A stretch of DNA of 11,761 bases. Origin: JBGRQB01 sp041725875 (GTDB taxonomy: Bacteria > Bacteroidota > Ignavibacteria > Ignavibacteriales > Melioribacteraceae). The position numbers and the translations under genes were made by a program. The DNA lies in the NCBI GenBank assembly GCA_041725875.1, contig JBGRQB010000140.1, positions 1 through 11,761 of the forward strand, read 5' to 3'. Position 1 is the first letter of the stretch. Each line of letters starts with the position of its first letter. This document shows positions 1 through 6,221 of the stretch, one piece after another. The notes below the pieces were generated by a model that saw only the letters and a list, made by a program, of their open reading frames with translations, did not search any database and was not told where the DNA came from.

Positions 1-13
1 GTCTCTAGCATAA

Positions 14-598
14 AAACGGCCATTCGGAAGTCAGAACTTTTTGTACAAAGTTAATGTTGCTGCTACTGATGTTAACCTAGGTGTTCCTGGCGAAGCTTTG
101 ACATTCTCATTCTTAGATCCTACAACTGCACAAGGTGCTACTATTACTAAACTTACTGATACTACTGCTGTAGTTAAGTGGAAAGCCGGTTCAATTACTG
201 GTGGTATGAAAGTAGTATTTGATATCCTTGTAACAGATACTGAAGGATTAAAAGATACTTCAATGGTTCAGATTACTGTTCTTGATTACACTGACGTAAC
301 TGACACTGAAACTCCAGAAGAGTATTCATTGAGCCAGAACTATCCTAACCCATTCAACCCGACTACTAAACTTAAATTTGGTATTCCGTTTGAATCAGAT
401 GTTAAAGTAGTTATCTACAACATTCTTGGACAGCAGGTTAAAACATTAGTTAACGAAGTAATGGATGCTGGTTTCCACACTGTTACTTTTGATGCTTCAA
501 GCTTGCCTTCAGGTGTTTACATCTACAGAATCAAAGCTGTTGCAACTGATGGTAGTGAAACATTTGTTTCAACTAGAAAATCTGTATTAGTGAAATAA
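14..598 (+). CDS. 3' end of a secreted protein with cadherin/Ig-like repeat and T9SS type A sorting domain (5'-incomplete)
   Basis: Seen: the frame is open from just after a TAA at 11-13 to the TAA at 596-598. There is no credible start, since the first candidate is a TTG at 41 with no ribosome site and no signal peptide follows, so this is the tail of a longer gene. Roughly the first 80 residues form a beta-rich cadherin/Ig-like repeat (AATDVN, then VVKWKAG, then ILVTDTEGL). A short Thr/Glu-rich linker leads into a C-terminal sorting domain that opens with YSLSQNYPNPFNPTT and continues with NILGQQVKTL and LPSGVYIYRIKA. Known: such tails direct export by the type IX secretion system in Bacteroidota and relatives and are removed or attached to the cell surface. 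Inferred: the protein is a secreted or surface protein; its main function lies outside the window. Synonymous codons are strongly T-ending (ACT, GCT, GTT), unlike the following genes. The in-frame stop at 11-13 may be a sequence-end error or a frameshift. Confidence 0.85.
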   Translation, partial: KRPFGSQNFLYKVNVAATDVNLGVPGEALTFSFLDPTTAQGATITKLTDTTAVVKWKAGSITGGMKVVFDILVTDTEGLKDTSMVQITVLDYTDVTDTETPEEYSLSQNYPNPFNPTTKLKFGIPFESDVKVVIYNILGQQVKTLVNEVMDAGFHTVTFDASSLPSGVYIYRIKAVATDGSETFVSTRKSVLVK

Positions 599-618
599 TC
601 TAATATTGCATAGATTCC

Positions 619-652
619 AAAAAACCTCCGTTATGCGGAGGTTTTTTGTTTT
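619..652 (+). terminator. Rho-independent terminator of the T9SS cargo gene
   Basis: A perfect 12-bp stem (619-630 with 636-647), with the GC-rich core CCTCCG/CGGAGG and the loop TTATG, is followed by a T-rich run up to 652. It starts 20 bases after the stop codon at 598. Because the stem begins with six A, it could also stop leftward transcription coming from 798. Confidence 0.92.
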
Positions 653-757
653 AAACAGGTTATAAAAATTCCATAATAGACTTATAAAGTGAATGTTATT
701 CTAAAATTTGGGTTGTGTTAAAACTAAAAGATTAAATTAGGGGAAGGGGATAAAATC

Positions 758-790
758 AGAGACAGTTTTACTCAGGGCAAAACCATCTCT
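758..790 (-). terminator. possible weak hairpin terminator after the CBM48-like gene
   Basis: Arms 758-769 and 779-790 pair over 12 positions with two central mismatches and a 9-base loop. It lies 7 bases beyond the stop codon of the leftward gene ending at 798. The leftward strand continues with only a short T run (GATTTTA), so termination activity is uncertain. Confidence 0.35.
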
Positions 791-797
791 TAAACTT

Positions 798-1109
798 TTA
801 CAGACTTATAATACAGTTGTCCGTATTTACCTGATGATCAAATTCATAACGGTCAGCGGCTTCGTCGTTTAGCCAGTTGTTATCGTCAAGTAAATATCTG
901 TATTTGTATTCTTTACCGGCTTCAAGATCAATTGTAACTGAAAATGAACCATCCTTTTTAAGTTTTTTCATTTGAAGGGCATCTACATCCCAATTATTGA
1001 AATCGCCTGTCAGAGTGGCTTTATTTGCGTTATTTGCCATATTTGATGGTATTCTGAATGTAACTTTGCAGACAGGCTTTGTTTTAAGATATTTTTTACT
1101 AACAGACAT
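798..1109 (-). CDS. small stand-alone glycogen-binding / isoamylase early-set domain protein (CBM48-like)
   Basis: The product is 103 aa. Start choice: the ATG at 1109 (MSVSKKYL) sits 4 bases after a GGAGG; the in-frame ATG at 1124 lies upstream of that ribosome site and is less likely. Seen: almost the whole protein is one beta-sandwich of the early-set/AMPK-beta type. The key pieces are ATLTGDFNNWD (about residues 31-41), the central turn DGSFSVTIDLEAG, the strand YKYRYLLD, then NNWLNDEAADRYE (about 77-89). Trp40 and Trp79 are the likely carbohydrate-contact aromatics. Known: in glycogen-branching and debranching enzymes this module precedes a catalytic domain. Here there is none, and no signal peptide or membrane segment, so a cytoplasmic glycogen/starch-binding or regulatory role is inferred. 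No glycogen gene is adjacent. It is leftward like the radical SAM gene at 1208-3394 but has its own promoter-like sequence, so it may be transcribed separately. Confidence 0.85.
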   Translation of the reverse strand: MSVSKKYLKTKPVCKVTFRIPSNMANNANKATLTGDFNNWDVDALQMKKLKKDGSFSVTIDLEAGKEYKYRYLLDDNNWLNDEAADRYEFDHQVNTDNCIISL

Positions 1110-1113
1110 TTTT

Positions 1114-1118
1114 CCTCC
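1114..1118 (-). promoter_or_regulatory. ribosome binding site GGAGG deciding the start at 1109
   Basis: GGAGG on the leftward strand lies 4 bases before the ATG at 1109. It falls inside the reading frame extended to the upstream ATG at 1124, which argues that the shorter protein is the real one. Confidence 0.75.
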
Positions 1119-1161
1119 ATTCATTTTTACGAAATATAACTATACAGATAATCGCAAAAAA

Positions 1162-1190
1162 ATTATAAAATTGTTAACACTGCTTCTCAA
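1162..1190 (-). promoter_or_regulatory. sigma70-like promoter of the CBM48-like gene
   Basis: On the leftward strand, TTGAGA (1190-1185, 5 of 6 to the -35 consensus) is followed after exactly 17 bases by TATAAT (1167-1162, perfect -10). The expected start of transcription is near 1155, giving a leader of about 45 bases before the ATG at 1109. It lies wholly in the 98-base gap between the two leftward genes, so the small gene can be expressed independently of the radical SAM gene. Confidence 0.6.
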
Positions 1191-1207
1191 ATGTCTTAAT
1201 TGTATCT

Positions 1208-3394
1208 TTATTCAATTTTTAGATTAGTAATTTCACCAGTTGTTTCAAATTCATATTCAGGATATTCGTAAACAGTCATTCTTGGCTCTGTTTCACCTAT
1301 TGAGTACCCAAATACGCTTTCATATTCACTTATGTTTTCACCCATTGCAGTTATCTGTTTCAGATATTCTGTCATTGATTTGGATTCAACAATAGTAACC
1401 TTACCCATTTTGTGAATAATCGGACTGTGATTTCTTGTGTGATCGTGATTAAATTCAAGAATTCTTCTTCCGTAACGGGTTATTCCTATTACCTTAAATG
1501 TAAGACTTTTACCCACACCAGGTAAGTTAAGCACGTTTCTGTCAGTTGCAAGGAAAGGCAGATCAGTTTTTTTCATAAGACTGTTCAGGTTATGTGGTAA
1601 CCTGTCAGCATTAGCCGTAAATCTTTTGATATTAGATTTTAATCCAGAAGGAACCGTACCAAATATCTTTTCTTCCATCTGCTCCTGAACGGCACGTGCG
1701 TTAGTAGCAAAATTGTAACTGTTCTCCTGATATCCTTTAACTGTAAAATTATAGTAAGGCAGAACACCAAGCTCATTAAGAACTTTTCTCAATTTGGCTG
1801 TATGTCCTCTTCTTGAAACAGAGGCTGTAAACACAAGCTGATTTGTGATAATCCAGCCTGCTTCCTGAATCATTTCCATTGCTTTTACTGTTTCAGGTGT
1901 TACTTCCATTGGAGATTCAAAGTGAGTCTGAATTACAAACTGCTTAACTCCTATTTCAGCTGCTTTTTCTTTGAAATTACGTAAAACTTCAACAAGTGAA
2001 GAAGTAATTCGCTGCGGTAAATAAGCCAGCATTCTTGAACCAATTCTTACGCGAAGCAGTTCAGCATATTTTTTGCCTGCAGGACGCTTTTTATTTGCTT
2101 CAATCTTTCTTTTTGCCATTTCATATACTGCATCAAGAATTTTAGCAAGTGATTTGTCGGAACTCATTAATCCGTCGCCACCTGTAATTAAAATATCACG
2201 AAGCTGAGAGTCATTTTCATAATATTTCATAAGCTGCTGCAGTTTTACAGACCAGCTCTCTTTTGGCTTTAGCTTATCAAGATCAAAGTTAAGATTACCA
2301 CTCTGGAAATCATACATTCTCTGACAGGATACACATAATCCGCCGCAGGCACGACCCACAGTATCAGGAATCAAAATAGCTACTTCAGGATATCTTCTGT
2401 GCATATTATGATCACTTGGTAAAATCCAGCCGGCAGCATTTGGCTCGCCCGGAGTTACGGTATCTTCTTTTTCCCAGGCAACAATGTTTCCAAATTCACC
2501 AATAAGCTTTTTGCTGTAAATAACATAATCTCTGATTGCCAAATCTGATGCGATATTGTCATCATTGTGAGTTACGTTTAGCAGACTCAAATAATAAGGA
2601 TTTACAAAAAACGGAATTCCCGCTTTTTTGGCATTTTTGAGGAGAGTCATTGTTCTCTCATCAAGAGAATAATTAAGAAGCTCATTCAACATTTCAGGAG
2701 TTCTGACAGCAAACTTCAAATGGAAAGTATGCTCATCCCACCATTCAAGCATTTTCTGATATTTGATCTCGTGAGACATTTCAGGTTTGAAATGATATTT
2801 TGAGTTCGGACTCTTAATCTTATCAATCCGCTTGATAAGGGTATTGATAATTCTGTCTTTATTTATTTCGCGTAATCTTACAATTTCTTCATCTGTGCCG
2901 GAAGGATATTTTTTCATCCACTGCATAAGTGTTCTGCGTGAAGGAGTGTTCCGTTTTAACTTTCCGGAAAATTGTCTGAACAACATCAGCATATCTTCAA
3001 AGAAATATCTGTTTGCACCGCCTGTACCGTTATGGTAACACATCCACATAACTTTAAACGGATTACTGATTGCTTTATCTTCTTTCAAATTAAGATCCTC
3101 AAAAACTCGTCCCGCATTATCAATGTAATCCAGGATTCTGATAGCAGCATAATCGCGCCATTTTAAGGTTTCAAACAGTTTTCTGTTAGACTTCTGATTT
3201 CTGTAGTATTTAAATGCTTCCGGATTATTATCAAAATACTCCATAACCCATTCCCGGACAAATCTCATTGCTTCATCAGCATTATGAGCTTTTTTAAGTA
3301 TCTTTTCCAGACGCGGGTTTTCTGTTAAAACTTGCTTAAAAACTTTGTATGCTTTAGCAGTTATTAGAATATTTTCGTAATTATTCGGAACCAC
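1208..3394 (-). CDS. long-form KamA-family radical SAM / PLP protein (putative amino acid 2,3-aminomutase, possibly glutamate-type)
   Basis: The product is 728 aa, against roughly 350-470 for ordinary KamA-family enzymes; the extra length is mainly an N-terminal region of about 340 residues with no motif I recognise. Start choice: the GTG at 3394 is 5 bases after GAGG; the GTG at 3400 is in frame but has no ribosome site. Numbering is from 3394. Seen: the iron-sulfur motif ACGGLCVSC (Cys350, 354, 357), the SAM-binding ILITGGDG (about 401-408), RIGSR (450-454), LPQRIT (459-464), QTHFESP (489-495), LPYYNF (546-550), and LPGVGK with Lys629 at the PLP-lysine position. Known: family members use SAM, a 4Fe-4S cluster and PLP to move an alpha-amino group to the beta carbon. 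At the positions of the two lysine-binding Asp of lysine 2,3-aminomutase this protein has Lys553 and Asn623. The usual zinc Cys are absent (only four Cys in all), while a His-rich stretch (His650, 652, 656, 661) lies near the C-terminus. Cytoplasmic; substrate unproven. Confidence 0.85.
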   Translation of the reverse strand: MVPNNYENILITAKAYKVFKQVLTENPRLEKILKKAHNADEAMRFVREWVMEYFDNNPEAFKYYRNQKSNRKLFETLKWRDYAAIRILDYIDNAGRVFEDLNLKEDKAISNPFKVMWMCYHNGTGGANRYFFEDMLMLFRQFSGKLKRNTPSRRTLMQWMKKYPSGTDEEIVRLREINKDRIINTLIKRIDKIKSPNSKYHFKPEMSHEIKYQKMLEWWDEHTFHLKFAVRTPEMLNELLNYSLDERTMTLLKNAKKAGIPFFVNPYYLSLLNVTHNDDNIASDLAIRDYVIYSKKLIGEFGNIVAWEKEDTVTPGEPNAAGWILPSDHNMHRRYPEVAILIPDTVGRACGGLCVSCQRMYDFQSGNLNFDLDKLKPKESWSVKLQQLMKYYENDSQLRDILITGGDGLMSSDKSLAKILDAVYEMAKRKIEANKKRPAGKKYAELLRVRIGSRMLAYLPQRITSSLVEVLRNFKEKAAEIGVKQFVIQTHFESPMEVTPETVKAMEMIQEAGWIITNQLVFTASVSRRGHTAKLRKVLNELGVLPYYNFTVKGYQENSYNFATNARAVQEQMEEKIFGTVPSGLKSNIKRFTANADRLPHNLNSLMKKTDLPFLATDRNVLNLPGVGKSLTFKVIGITRYGRRILEFNHDHTRNHSPIIHKMGKVTIVESKSMTEYLKQITAMGENISEYESVFGYSIGETEPRMTVYEYPEYEFETTGEITNLKIE

Positions 3395-3399
3395 TCTCA

Positions 3400-3403
3400 C
3401 CTC
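3400..3403 (-). promoter_or_regulatory. ribosome binding site GAGG deciding the GTG start at 3394
   Basis: The leftward strand reads GAGGTGAGAGTG: GAGG (3403-3400) is 5 bases before the GTG at 3394. The alternative GTG at 3400 overlaps this element and would have no ribosome site of its own. The two starts differ by only two residues. Confidence 0.55.
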
Positions 3404-3543
3404 ATATTTTAATAAATTAATTTAGTCCAGCTTTCAAATATACGGATTTCCCGGGAGAATATGAATTTTTGAGAAACTGATAAACAGATCACCAGAACCA
3501 AAGATCGGGAATGTAAAAAAAGTAATTTTCCATCCGACTATTG

Positions 3544-3566
3544 ATTAATAATTTTGAATTATTAAT
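3544..3566. repeat. perfect 10-bp inverted repeat in the divergent intergenic region
   Basis: ATTAATAATT (3544-3553) and AATTATTAAT (3557-3566) are perfect inverted copies separated by TTG. The repeat is in the 213-base region between the leftward radical SAM gene (start 3394) and the rightward kinase gene (start 3608), 41 bases before the kinase start. The all-AT stem and absence of a T run argue against a terminator; an operator for a dimeric regulator, or an AT-rich promoter element, is possible. The rest of this region (3401-3607) shows no gene and no convincing promoter. Confidence 0.5.
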
Positions 3567-3607
3567 TTGTGATGTTGATTCTTTTCTGCTCAGTAACAGG
3601 GTTTTAA

Positions 3608-5476
3608 ATGAATTCCAAAATTCATATTATAGAAGATGAAAGAATTGTTGCGCTGGATCTGAAATTCAAGCTGCAAAAACTGGGGTATGAAATAATTGGT
3701 ATGAGTGCATCTGGCGAAGAGGCGCTTGAAAAGATTAAAAATGAAAAGCCTGATCTGGTTCTGATGGATATTATGCTTCAGGGAGAAATGGATGGTATTC
3801 ATACCGCAAATATCATCAAAGAAAAGTATAAAATCCCGTTTATCTATTTATCCGCACTTTCCGATGAAGTTACAATCAACAGAGTTAAAATAACCGAACC
3901 TTACGGTTATATATTAAAACCGTTTGATATAGGTGATCTTAAAACAAATATAGAAATTGCTCTTCATAAAGCATCTATTGAAAAACAGCTTGTGGAAAGC
4001 GAACTGAAATACAGAACACTTTTTGCCACTGCCCGTGATGCAGTTGTAACTTTGGACGAAAACGGGATAATAACCTCTCTTAATGTTAAAGCACTTGAAA
4101 TGTTCAATTATAAAGAGAAAGAGATTCTTGAGCAGAGTATAAAAGTGTTAATTCCCGATATTTTTGTAAATCATTTTTCCGAAGGAATAAAGAAATTTAT
4201 TAATCTGGGAAAACCGCTGGTCGGGGATATTATAGAGATAACAGCCAGAAGAAAAAACGGAGAGCGTTTTGATATTGAACTCTCTTTTTCCCGTTGGGAA
4301 TCAGATGTTGATTATCAGTACACTCTAATTATAAGAGAAATTACTGAGAGGAAAAGACAGGAAGCTGAGTTAAAAGCTTCAAGAGATAATCTTGAAAAAA
4401 GAGTTGAAGAAAGAACTGTTGAAATCAGATCTTTAATTGATCAGAGTACTTTACCAATTTGTGTGTTTAATAAAGACGGAGTTATTCAGGAATATAATGA
4501 TGAGTTTCTGAAGATAAAGGAATTTGTTTTTAATTTTAATTCCAAAGAAGGAAATCAGTTTCTGATTGAAGATCTTGTAAAAAACTGCGATTGTACTAAA
4601 TCACTGAAACTTATGTTTGAAACAGGTGAAGGATTTATTACAAAACCAATATTTTATGAAACAAATGTTGAAGATCCTTCTGATGAAGGAAGTATTTTTA
4701 TAATTCATTTTTACGCAATAAAAAATGAAAAGAATTTTGTGCTTAAAGGTGTATGCGTATTAGAAGATATCACCGAAAGTATTAAAGCTGAGGAGGCCAG
4801 ACAAAAACTCGGGTGGCAGAAACAGCATAATAAAATTTTGCTGGAAAAACTGGAAGAGGAGCGTTTGAGGATTTCAAGAGAATTACACGATGAAATCGGA
4901 CCAATGCTTTTTTCATCCAAACTTTATCTGGAAGCTTATAAAAAAGAGAATTTGGTAAATTCAAAATATATAACTGATTCAACCCGACTCCTTTATAATG
5001 CCGGAGTTGAACTGAAAAACATTATTCGCTCACTTCAGCCGTCGGTGCTGAACAATTACGGACTTGTTTCCGCAATTAAGCTGCTTCTTAAAGATATGCA
5101 GGAAAAAAGCGGTATTGATACCGAGTTTAATTACGGTGACGAGGCGTTGAAGTTTGAGAGTCTGCAAGCTGAACTGAATGTTTACAGAATTGTGCAGGAA
5201 GCACTTAATAATATTCGTAAACACGCAAAAGCTACAAAAGTAAATATGGATCTGTTCTGCAATTCGGAGTTTTTATCTCTCTGCATAAAAGATAACGGCA
5301 GAGGATTTAAAAATGAAGATATTCAGGTAGATGACGAATATATATCCTTTGGATTAAAAAATATGCGTGAAAGAACCGAGCTGTTAAGTGGTAATTTCAG
5401 TATAGAATCTGAAGTGGACAAAGGTACAACCATTTTTATAGATTTTCCGGGAGAAATGATCGATGCAAAAAATTAG
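3608..5476 (+). CDS. soluble sensor histidine kinase with N-terminal receiver: REC-PAS-PAS-like-HisKA_3-HATPase
   Basis: The product is 622 aa and has no membrane segment, so it is cytoplasmic. Domains seen: (1) receiver, about 1-120, with acidic pair Glu9/Asp10, phospho-acceptor Asp54 (LVLMDIM), Ser82 and Lys104 (ILKPF); (2) PAS, about 130-250, from ELKYRTLFATARDAVVTLDE to IIREITERK; (3) coiled coil, 250-275; (4) a second, poorly conserved PAS-like segment, about 275-392, ending VCVLEDITES, with a Cys-Asp-Cys at 327-329; (5) HisKA_3 dimerisation domain with ERLRISRELHDEIG and phospho-His427; (6) HATPase_c, about 520-615, with N box EALNNIRKHA, DNGRGF (562-567), GLKNMRERTELL and KGTTI. Known: HisKA_3 kinases pair with NarL/LuxR-type regulators, and the next gene is one, overlapping by 14 bp. 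A receiver in front of the kinase, rather than behind it, suggests its activity is itself set by phosphorylation from another kinase. The ATG at 3608 has only a weak ribosome site (CAGGG). Confidence 0.92.
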   Translation: MNSKIHIIEDERIVALDLKFKLQKLGYEIIGMSASGEEALEKIKNEKPDLVLMDIMLQGEMDGIHTANIIKEKYKIPFIYLSALSDEVTINRVKITEPYGYILKPFDIGDLKTNIEIALHKASIEKQLVESELKYRTLFATARDAVVTLDENGIITSLNVKALEMFNYKEKEILEQSIKVLIPDIFVNHFSEGIKKFINLGKPLVGDIIEITARRKNGERFDIELSFSRWESDVDYQYTLIIREITERKRQEAELKASRDNLEKRVEERTVEIRSLIDQSTLPICVFNKDGVIQEYNDEFLKIKEFVFNFNSKEGNQFLIEDLVKNCDCTKSLKLMFETGEGFITKPIFYETNVEDPSDEGSIFIIHFYAIKNEKNFVLKGVCVLEDITESIKAEEARQKLGWQKQHNKILLEKLEEERLRISRELHDEIGPMLFSSKLYLEAYKKENLVNSKYITDSTRLLYNAGVELKNIIRSLQPSVLNNYGLVSAIKLLLKDMQEKSGIDTEFNYGDEALKFESLQAELNVYRIVQEALNNIRKHAKATKVNMDLFCNSEFLSLCIKDNGRGFKNEDIQVDDEYISFGLKNMRERTELLSGNFSIESEVDKGTTIFIDFPGEMIDAKN

Positions 5477-6110
5477 TGTTCTTATAGTGGATGATCATGC
5501 CATTTTACGTGACGGTCTTAAAATAGCCATTAATACAGATGAAAACCTTATGGTAGCCGGTGAGGCAAGTGAAGGAAAAGAAGCGATTGAACTTATTGAC
5601 GAGCTTGACCCTACTGTTGTGGTTATGGATGTAAATATGCCGGGAATGAATGGAATTGAAACTGTAAAAGAGATAAGGAAAAAGAATAAAAGTATAAAGA
5701 TACTTATGCTCACAATGCACGAAGATGAAGATTATATTTTTGATGCAATCTCATCGGGTGTTGACGGATATATCTTTAAAATGTCAGATATGGAGCTGTT
5801 TATAGAAGCTGTAAAAACAGTTGCTACGGGTCAGAATTATTATGCTCCCAAAGTATCTGAAACACTGATTGATAATTATAAAAACAAACAGCATAAAAAG
5901 CATAAAAAAGGGGAGCAGACTCCTCTTACAAAGAGAGAAAAAGAAATTCTTAAAATGATTTCTGATGGTGAAACAACAAATAATATTGCAGAAAAGCTCT
6001 TTATCAGCTTCTTTACAGTAAGTAAACACAGAAAGAATATTATGAAGAAACTGAAAGTGAAAAACACTGCCGAGCTTGTAAAATATGCCTTTGAAAACAA
6101 GCTTGTTTAG
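5463..6110 (+). CDS. NarL/FixJ-family response regulator with LuxR-type DNA-binding domain
   Basis: The product is 215 aa, normal for the family. The N-terminal receiver (about 1-125) shows Asp10/Asp11 in ILIVDDH form, phospho-acceptor Asp56 (VVVMDVNMPGMNG), Thr84 (LMLTMHED) and Lys106 (YIFKMS). A very basic linker (residues 139-149, Lys/His-rich) joins a C-terminal LuxR helix-turn-helix (about 152-212): TPLTKREKEILKMISDGETT, then IAEKLFISFFTVSKHR and IMKKLKVKNTAELVKYA. It is the expected transcription-factor partner of the kinase ending at 5476. The ATG lies inside the kinase's last codons (14-bp overlap), and its GGGAG is about 9 bases upstream, so translation is probably coupled. Inferred: phosphotransfer from kinase His427 to Asp56 promotes DNA binding. 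The target genes cannot be read from the window. Confidence 0.94.
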   Translation: MQKISVLIVDDHAILRDGLKIAINTDENLMVAGEASEGKEAIELIDELDPTVVVMDVNMPGMNGIETVKEIRKKNKSIKILMLTMHEDEDYIFDAISSGVDGYIFKMSDMELFIEAVKTVATGQNYYAPKVSETLIDNYKNKQHKKHKKGEQTPLTKREKEILKMISDGETTNNIAEKLFISFFTVSKHRKNIMKKLKVKNTAELVKYAFENKLV

Positions 6111-6124
6111 ATGATTTAAAAATA

Positions 6125-6163
6125 ACCCAAAGTAGTAAGAAAAATGGTTACTTTGGGTAATTT
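6125..6163 (+). terminator. probable terminator after the two-component pair
   Basis: A 10-bp perfect stem, ACCCAAAGTA (6125-6134) with TACTTTGGGT (6149-6158) and a 14-base loop, begins 14 bases after the regulator's stop. The following tract (AATTTATTAT) is only moderately T-rich, so termination is likely but not certain. It marks the border between the two-component pair and the chemosensory cluster. Confidence 0.55.
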
Positions 6164-6182
6164 ATTATAAAACCCTCCAATC

Positions 6183-6192
6183 CGAATATTCG
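6183..6192. repeat. 10-bp palindrome CGAATATTCG ahead of the chemosensory cluster
   Basis: A perfect palindrome lies 30-39 bases before the GTG start at 6222, in a 111-base gap where I find no good -35/-10 pair. It could be a regulator site for the operon; being short, it may also be chance. Confidence 0.3.
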
Positions 6193-6221
6193 TTAAAGAC
6201 ATTTAATATAAGGGATTTAAT

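Noticed and set aside
35..52. AACTTTTTGTACAAAGTT resembles a recombination att core (lambda/Gateway-like imperfect palindrome).
   Set aside because: It is part of the T9SS gene's reading frame, matches no att site fully, and there is no integrase or vector sequence nearby.
997..1227. A rightward 76-aa frame over the CBM48-like gene and its promoter.
   Set aside because: It is antisense to a recognisable conserved protein, has no ribosome site, and its composition is that of a shadow frame.
3409..3437. Leftward TTGAAA-17-TATTAA as promoter of the radical SAM gene.
   Set aside because: The -10 matches only 4 of 6, and transcription would start around 3402, inside the ribosome site of the GTG at 3394.
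6194..6220. TAAAGACA-N11-GGATTTAA as a second sigma28 promoter ahead of the MCP-like gene.
   Set aside because: Only about half of the consensus positions match, and the -10 part reaches the start codon.
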